From contig NW_014577063.1 in NCBI RefSeq assembly GCF_000485595.1, forward strand, positions 540,827-604,826: DNA of 64,000 bases. Reading direction: 5' to 3'. Source of the DNA: Priapulus caudatus (lineage: Eukaryota > Priapulida > Priapulimorpha > Priapulimorphida > Priapulidae). Positions 12,601 through 21,339 of the stretch are shown here, one piece after another. The first letter of the stretch is position 1. Each line of letters begins with the position of its first letter. The notes beneath the pieces are model-generated. The model did not search any database. It saw only the letters and a list, made by a program, of their open reading frames with translations, and was not told where the DNA came from. The translations under genes and the position numbers were made by a program.

Positions 12601-15600
12601 ATGATCACAACTCAATTAATTTCTTCAGCCGAATATTTACACAAATTGCCAAAAAATATTGTACAGCTTCTTATAAACCCAGACTGGTATAACTACTAAT
12701 TGCAAATACCTAGATAACAAGTTGAGTAAATGCTTGTCACTTCAACTTACGTGGAAAATGCAAAATCAAACCGCTGAATTAATTAAATAGACTAGGAAAT
12801 ATAATTATGCGACATCAGACTTAAATGAGACATGCGATATTCCTCCAGTAACAAACCAGCGTAGATGACGTGGATCAGAAGACGACTGGCCAGCATGTTT
12901 TACATACCTGGACAGCACGTTTTACATACCTGGACAGCACGTTTGACATACCTGGACAGCACGTTTTACATACCTGGACAGCACGTTTTCCATACCTGGA
13001 CAGCACGTTTGACATACCTGGACAGCACGTTTGACATACCTGGACAGCACGTTTGACATACCTGGACAGCACGTTTGGCATACCTGGACAGCACGTTTGA
13101 CATACCTGGACAGCACATTTTTACATACCTGGACAGCACGTTTTACATAGCTGGACAGCATGTTTGACATACCTGACAGCACATTTTTACATACTTGGCC
13201 AGCACTTTTTACATACCTGGACAGCACGTTTGACATACCTGGACAGCACGTTTGACATACCTGGACAGCATGTGTTATATACCTGGACAGCACGTTTGAC
13301 ATACCTGGACAGCACGCTTTACATAGCTTGCAAGCACGTTTTACATACATGGACAGCATGTTTGACATACCTGGACAGTGAGTGCGGTTGAGGCGTCGGT
13401 GACCCTCGTTACAGGCACACTTGAAGCTGCCGTCCATGTTTTCACAAGTAGTCGTATCCGGGTCACACACGTGCTCGCCTAGCTCACACTCGTCCACGTC
13501 TGGGGTCAGTGCAAGCGATATTTAACAAACAGTGAAGACGTTCATAAAGGATTTACTAAGGATAGGCAGGGCGAGAGTGTCATGAACCAGGATGTGTGAG
13601 GGATTTAGCATACGACTGAAAAATTGCTGCTATTGTTAGAATGAACACAAAAGAGATATGGAAGGAGGAAAGAGGTTAGAGACTGAAGCATGAGCGAGTG
13701 AAAAATAAAACGCTATAGGAAAATGCCGAGCAAGACAATCTGCAGAAGCAAGATGCACGAAGAGCAAGAGTGATACAACTACTCATATATCATTGAAATA
13801 TATTAGCTGCAATTATGCTACGCTTGCCCAAGCATTGTCTTAACAACCAATTCTCTTATGCGCAAAGCTTTAATCGCAAAAGCAACCCACCAGAGCAGTG
13901 AACACCGTCTCCAGTCCAGTATGGCCTAATGCACGTGCATAGGAAGCTACCCATGATGTTCAGGCAGTGACCTTTCTGTGGGTCACAGTTGTCCAATCCA
14001 ACATTACACTCATCAATATCTAAAGGGAGGAATGAAAAACTTTGAAGATTTTCGTGCTAACTTCGCATATCTAACATGTCTAAACAGACAGTTTAAAAAA
14101 AGAATATATTCAGTCTAAAATTTAGGTATTGCCCGTATACAGATAGATCTGGGCTATCAAATGCAAACCTTTACAAGTGGATGGATCAACTCGGTTAAAT
14201 CCTGGTTGGCAGTCGCAGCTGTAACTCCCATCAGAGTTCCGACAGATTGTAGAATACATGTCACAGCTTGCAAGGCCAGTTGAACACTCATCCATGTCTG
14301 CCAATAGTATAAAAAAAACTGCTTCACTATAGGGGAAGATATGCATGTATTTGTAAAGGCTGATTGTAAGTGTGCGTGTGCATTCATGCGTACAATTGCT
14401 ATTTTTGCAGGGGTCTCACTTAAGATTCCTTTATGAAGTTTTTTAGTATTTTTAAACATTTTTTCGATATCAACAATATCAATATTGACGATATCAACGA
14501 TATCAATCTTTTCCATATAATTTTCGTCATAATAGTTCTCCAATCCTCCTTAAAAACTTCCTAATCGATACACCATAAATGTTATTTTAATCAAGGTCAT
14601 CATTCTAATGAACATCATCACACTGATCACAGTGATCACAATCATACTCACCACTACACATGTACTCCCCATCACCCTCGAAGCCTTTCTTGTTACAGTG
14701 GCATTCAAAGCTTCCCACCAAATTCTCGCACTCGGCCTCAGGTTGACAGTACGACATACCCACTGCACACTCATTCGAATCTAAAAGTTTAGACATGCAA
14801 TAGATTAGATTCAATATTAGATATCACCTATCAATATGTGATAAATTTCCACATGTATGAAAAATAAGGGCCTAAGCCATGTAAGCTGTTAATATTCAGT
14901 CTAAGTCCGATGAGCTGTCCATAAATTATCTGCTCCATTTCACCAAATCTAAGTCTCAAACGAACAACATGAACAACTGTAATATTCCCGTGTTGAATTT
15001 AAAAAGTTGTGAATTTACCTCTACATTGTGTGTCATCGTTAGGATCGGATTTGTATCCAACATTACACGCGCACAAGAAGCTGCCATCCGTGTTCTCACA
15101 GGTAGAGGTCTCGACATCACAAACGTGTTCATTCTTGCATTCATTAACATCTGCAACGACGAGATATAACAGCTATAACAGATATCAAAGTGCAAACGGG
15201 GCAGTACACCATCAGACACCAGACACATTATTCCTGACATAACCAAACTACAATATTCTAGCAACGTTGTGGAAACGTTATGTGTCAGCTGGGCACCTAT
15301 TGTTAGCGCAATTAATTTAGCTCAGAAAATATAGGGAGATCAAGCCCCTCAGCGTGAATTAAAATGGAAGTGTATCGCACCCCAACCCTTCATGATCAGG
15401 ACCAAGGCCAAGGATAGATTGATCGTTTACTGCATGTCAAAATACACCGGAGTCAAATCGTAATATATCAAAACATTTTTAACATGTATATAAATTTACA
15501 TATTACATACCTGTTATATTTAAGATAATATATTATATTATACTTTTGTATTTAGTATAATTATTACGACTATTAATTAATAATATTAACACCATAATTA

Positions 15601-18600
15601 TAATTTCAATAGCAGGACCACACTTTATATAAAAACTGTGCGGGTAATAAAAATCTTGCACTCACCACGACAATTGATTCCATCTCCAGTATAACCTGGA
15701 AGACAACTGCATCTATAGGTGTCTATATTCCTTTCCTGAATCTGAGAACACACTGCATTTTCATTGCAAATATCCTCATTCAATCTGCAATCATCTTCAT
15801 CTGTTGGCACAAAAAACATCACATATTAGGGAGAAAAATATATATATCAAAAATTTAAAAGGTAGATACATGTGAAAAGGCAGGTCAAGCACAAGCAGGC
15901 AAGAGGTCACGTGATTTACTTAAAAGGCCTGCAAAAATATCACCTAAAATTTTTGAAAACATTCTTTAAGGTAAACAAATGAATGAGTTAGCGTAAACGT
16001 GAAAGAACTTTCTATAATTTACAGTAAGCTATAATACGTTACATTATAGTATCAATCATTTAATAAATTTCACAACACACAATAGAAAGGCAAACCTACA
16101 CCTGGCATATTAAACTAGAAATTAAAATTCACATTTCATAAACTATAAGCTACATGTGCAAATTACTTACCAATGACGTTACACTTGTAACCAGGAGGAC
16201 CCACAATATTGACACATTCCTGATTCTGTCCACAAGGATTTCCCTCCAAACATTCATTGACATCTAAAAGATTAAAAAAAATTATGAATAAAAAAGGGTG
16301 ATTGTATAGATTTCGATTTACAAAAGGTGTAAATCAGATTGTAACCACTAGGACTGGTCCTTTAATATATATTATAGCTGCAGCCTTGTAGAACAGTCAT
16401 TACAATGAAACACAGTCGAGAACCGCTGTTTGTCCATTTTACAAGTCATTATGAAATCCACATCACGTTACATGAAAATTACAAAACAAGTGCCACAGAG
16501 CGACAGCGCTCAACTGACGTGTACTGTAGCCAGGTATTCTTCTGATAAACTCACTGGCAACCAAATCAAGTGCGCCCTCCTGCCACCGCGTTCGCGCTCA
16601 GAGCATATATCTAGGATACTATTAATACAGATCTAAAATCTATGATAGGCTTTGCTATACCTACTGGTAGTACAGTAATAAAGATACAGCTGTGTAACTT
16701 TAATGACTTCGCTATATTAACGTTATCATGGATATGCGTCGAGCGTAGTGGTGGTGGTGGGGGAAGGGTCGAGGGGGAGGGTGGGGGAGGGGCAGGTGGA
16801 GGGGGCTCTAATAGCAAAAGCAGTTCAGTCCTTTGTTAATAGTCAACAAATCCATGTTTAACCCTCCTTTGAGGGTCAAAAGGTTATCAGACACTTACTC
16901 TTCGCACGTCAGCGGAAAGTAGATTTCATGGTCCTTTCAATAAAGTGATAAAAATGATAGGTCACCGCTGAAACAAAAAGGTTTTGCACTCGGTCCGTTA
17001 GACCAGGCCCTCAGAAAATGTCTGATATCCGACCTTTCCCCCACTGCCCTTTGATTTGTAACCTCCAATTTCGCGCTAGTGATGGGTTTCCTCCCCATCA
17101 CACTATACATCGAATATTAAGAGCGTAGGTCGAGCCGTTGAGATTTGTGCCATAATTCCGTATTTCCTCCTATACCTTAAGTTAAGGGGAAAATATTCCC
17201 CCTCCATTGACACATCTTGACCTTTGACCCTTGACCCCCCCAAATTCGACATCCCGAGTCCTTTTTGCGATCCCCACGATGTCCCGAATATCAAGACCGT
17301 ACGCCGAGCGGTTAAGATTTGTGCAAAACTATTGACAGACGGACGCACGGACAGACAATCATGCGATTCTACTAGCTGCATCTGACTTCGTCAGCTGAGC
17401 TAAAAAAACAGGACCTTGAATGTTAAACTGCAGCAGGTCAAGCCTTACCAGAACAAACAATCCCATTGCCTCTCCAGAACTCTGCCGCACATTCACAAAA
17501 GAAGCTGCCATCGGTGTTGAAGCAAAAGGCATTAGGATCGCATAGTGTCACGTTCATTTTGCATTCATCAATATCTGAAAATCACTCACACTGCTAAGTT
17601 ATGGTGGCAGTACAGAATTCTCACCTGTAAATCGCAGCTCTACATACTCCATAAAATGCACGATTGTTAACTTGTTACTTGTTTACTCTTACTTGTTAAT
17701 ATCAAGAGTACATAATAGAGATCTCCATTTTTCTCCATTTGCTAAAACATATAATCTAGTAATATGCATATATCATCTTATTTATATATAGTGAATGTTC
17801 AGGCTAACACAATGGTTGGCCAGGCTCCATTTATGATGGGCAAGTACGTTTACAGCAAAAAGAAATTAATTATTGGTGCTTTCACTGCCACAAAGCATCT
17901 ACCTGTGCAGGTTTCATTGAAGCCATCTGTGTGGTAACCTGGCTTGTCACAAAGGCAACGAAAGCCGCCAATGTAGTTCTCACACATAGAATCGTCTGGG
18001 CATCTTCCATTGTCTTTCTCACATTCGTCTGTGTCAGCTACAAAGGCAAGGGATAAGATTGTTAACAACTATCTCCTCCCGCTACAATGACACAGGAATT
18101 TACAAATAACATTATGGTCACTCATATACACTCATTTCATGTGTGTGCATTAGTCTAATCCTATACAGTCAAACTTCGGTTATCCGAACATCAATTATCC
18201 GAACAAGATCTCAAGGTTCTGTGAATATTTAATACGCCACTAGACCACCCGTGACCCGTTGGGTCACCCACTATTCAGATGTTATCAATAATTTAGGATT
18301 TAGATTTAAGATTTACGCTCAGATTAGTTATCCGAACAATCAGTTATCCGCCCAAAATACTCCCTGCCCGTCTCGTTCGGATAATCGAGGTCTAACTGTA
18401 AACATATGTCGGGTACCGTATTACACAACCCTTGATTGGACTCTGTAATACTCATGAAATAAATGCACATTCCTGGAAAATTCCTTTTGAATCAGTGATT
18501 GTGTTATATATACTGACACTTCCATGCTCTGCAATTTAGCATTCGCAGCATCCATGTCAAAATGTGTGATTTAAATTTTAACATCAAACTTGATGCGGAT

Positions 18601-21289
18601 CAAAACCAGTTAGCACAACCAAATAATTTCATTTAAAAATGGAACCCATGTAAATTAGTTTAACATGGGATCAAATTATGGTCTTGATACTGAATGACCT
18701 ACATGCACAAATGTAACACATTTATTTCGATTTTTTTATAATTTTTTTTTCCCGATGAAATCGATTATGTATTTTGATAACCAAGCGCTTGGTTCAAGCC
18801 ACTGTTCAACCGATGATCGAGTATAATCGATGATCGTGACATCACTAAGCGCTTGGTTCAAGCCACTGTTCAACCGATGATCGAGTATAATCGATGATCG
18901 TGACATCACTACTGAATGACCTACATGCACAAATGTATCCAGGTGCAACATCTATATTGATACAAATCCTATCTGTTCCACAAGGATTTGAGTCTAGTTC
19001 AGTGCATTCATCCACATCTAAACAAATAAAAACAAACAAACTATTAGTCTTACCAAACGCATTTAAGAAAATTGTGATACACTTAACTTATAACTGTAAT
19101 CAAAAATACTAGATTGGATCAGGTCTAGTCTTATTCATCATTAATACAATCAACCAACTAAACATCCTATTAACATCCTTTATGGTTGTACAGAGATTCT
19201 AACTATCCCATAGCAGCTCATATATAGCTGATTGTGTAAACACAGTAGACCACAAAGGTGTAAAACAGGGAATATTCATGAGCAGGAACTCAGATGGTTG
19301 CCTGTATCATTAGGCGAGTGAGACTTATTTCATTGTCTACAGTCAGCAATCAGTGTGAGACACTGTGTGAGAACCTGTTCGGTGAACAGCCAAAACAACC
19401 TCAAATTCTTGCTACTGGCCCATGGACTGCAGTATGCTGTGAGGATATAGACACCTGTTTGTCAAAATAAAATCGCTCACTTTCCCGGACACAAAGCATG
19501 ACCCTAACAATGCACCTATAAGGACCTGCCTACACTCAGCTACCTGTTGTGCAGAGCTTACACTTGTAACGGGTGTAATCCCAGAGGTGAATTCACATCC
19601 TGCCCAGCAACATGCCTCTTCTGCTACCCTAAACTGTAGACGGCAACTCACAGAGCAGCAGCCTGGCCCTAGCTAGGTGATGACAGAGAAGTGAAAGTGA
19701 CAGAACCTGTTGGTCAGGCAGTGTCATTCATCTCTATTTCTGGGGTTCAGTGGTTAACACACTGGTTTACTTATCATGCCCTGCAGCTATATGACAGTAG
19801 AATCTCACTGGAGTAGTGGCAGCACAATAAACCCCAGAAACAATAGTTCATTGCACAATCTTATCTAAATGTTAGCTGGTTGTGTGTATTTAAACGATGT
19901 ACACACACAATAGATCAGTACTGCACTTTAAATAGTACGGTATGTGAGAAAAAACATGAAAATACCTAGTAGGTTGGAAAATCAGATTGAATCAGGCATG
20001 AGTCACTTTCGTTTATGCTAATGTTAGCAAATCTGGTTGGTTAGGGTCCATGACCTACTGGCACGTTATACTCTCACTTTATGACACGCACTATATGGCT
20101 GGAGAAACATGTCTCATAAATAAGCAATTTATGAAATCTATTTTATACATTGAACCATATAATTCTAAATTAGTTCAGCCATGTAAGCCTACACTTAATA
20201 TCATATGTTTACGACAACACTAATGTAGGTATGAGCATGCACTACGCACTATTTATATCAGTTCAGAGGAGAAAAATTTTATAATGAATAAGTGTTTAGT
20301 TGAATGAAAAGATATTGGGAAAAAGAAATGTGGAATTAAGATACATAATGCACAAAACATCAACAGGACACATCCACAACATACATTCACAAAGGACACT
20401 GCTCTTTAGTGACCTTACCGGAGCACTGAATTCCATCACCAACAAAGAACGGGGTAATGCACCGGCAAGCAAAGCTTCCAACCGTGTTGATGCAGCGAGC
20501 ATTATTGTCACAGTTATCCGTCTCTTCTGCACACTCATCAATATCTGAAAAGAATCAAAGAAACAGCATAAAGCATGTATGGCCCTGAACCGGCCTCTGC
20601 ATCATAAGTTGCAGTTGATGACAATCGATACAACTCCTTTTGCATGACAAATGATCCCTGTAATCAGTAGTCAGTAATAACGGTTAACCACGCGACTAAT
20701 GGTAAAGACTAAAGTTCACATTTGATTTGTCAACGTTATACTTTATCATTGTCACTGTCAGACGTAAACGTGCAAATAATAATAATATCAAAAGATAGTA
20801 CATGACGTTATGTTACCTTCGCAATGCGTTCCATTGTTTTCGTAATCACCGTAACCGCGCAAACACTTGCATTCATAACTGCCGGCTGTATTCACACATC
20901 GGCTAGTTTTTTTGTCGCAGTCGTCCTCACCTTCATCGCACTCGTCGATGTCTGCAATTATAAACGCGACAAAATGTCATGGGAACCGTTTTCATATGCA
21001 TTAATTTTGCTAAAAAGCGTGATTGACTATAGTTTGATTTTTCATGCGTATAATCTACATTACATCAGGAGTAAATAATCACACAACTTAGTACACTACA
21101 TTCCTACCAGCGCAAATTCAAAACATTTCAAGGCATTGAACTTGAACAACACATCATAATATGGTTCGTACAGGAAATCACTGCAGGAAATTAACAAGAG
21201 CTACTGCGTGTGTATCGTAAAGTATCGATTGGGTTTATTACGTGATAACAAGAAAAATATATATCATGTAATATATTATATATATCATG

Positions 21290-21339
<50 letters not shown>

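Larger units (their letters stand above)
631..20418 (-). other. Remaining EGF-gene introns (summary entry)
   Basis: Introns between the listed exons are mostly 150-1,400 bases, AT-rich and without coding signal. Stretches over 300 bases where I see nothing beyond the separately listed repeats include 631-1136, 4223-4701, 7270-7568, 7698-8026, 8156-8783, 9253-9724, 11193-11611, 11738-12076, 12209-12890, 13500-13890, 15151-15665, 15801-16170, 17575-17902 and 19018-20418. The last, at 1.4 kb, is the longest with no recognisable feature. Confidence 0.6.

Noticed and set aside
12896-13380. Regularly spaced repeats resembling a CRISPR array
   Set aside because: The units abut without spacers, in an animal intron; it is a minisatellite.
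18911-18924. Longer version of EGF exon 4 reading on into the 64-bp duplication
   Set aside because: It reads through the good GTAGGT donor into duplicated intron sequence; the 93-base form matches its twin exon 7.
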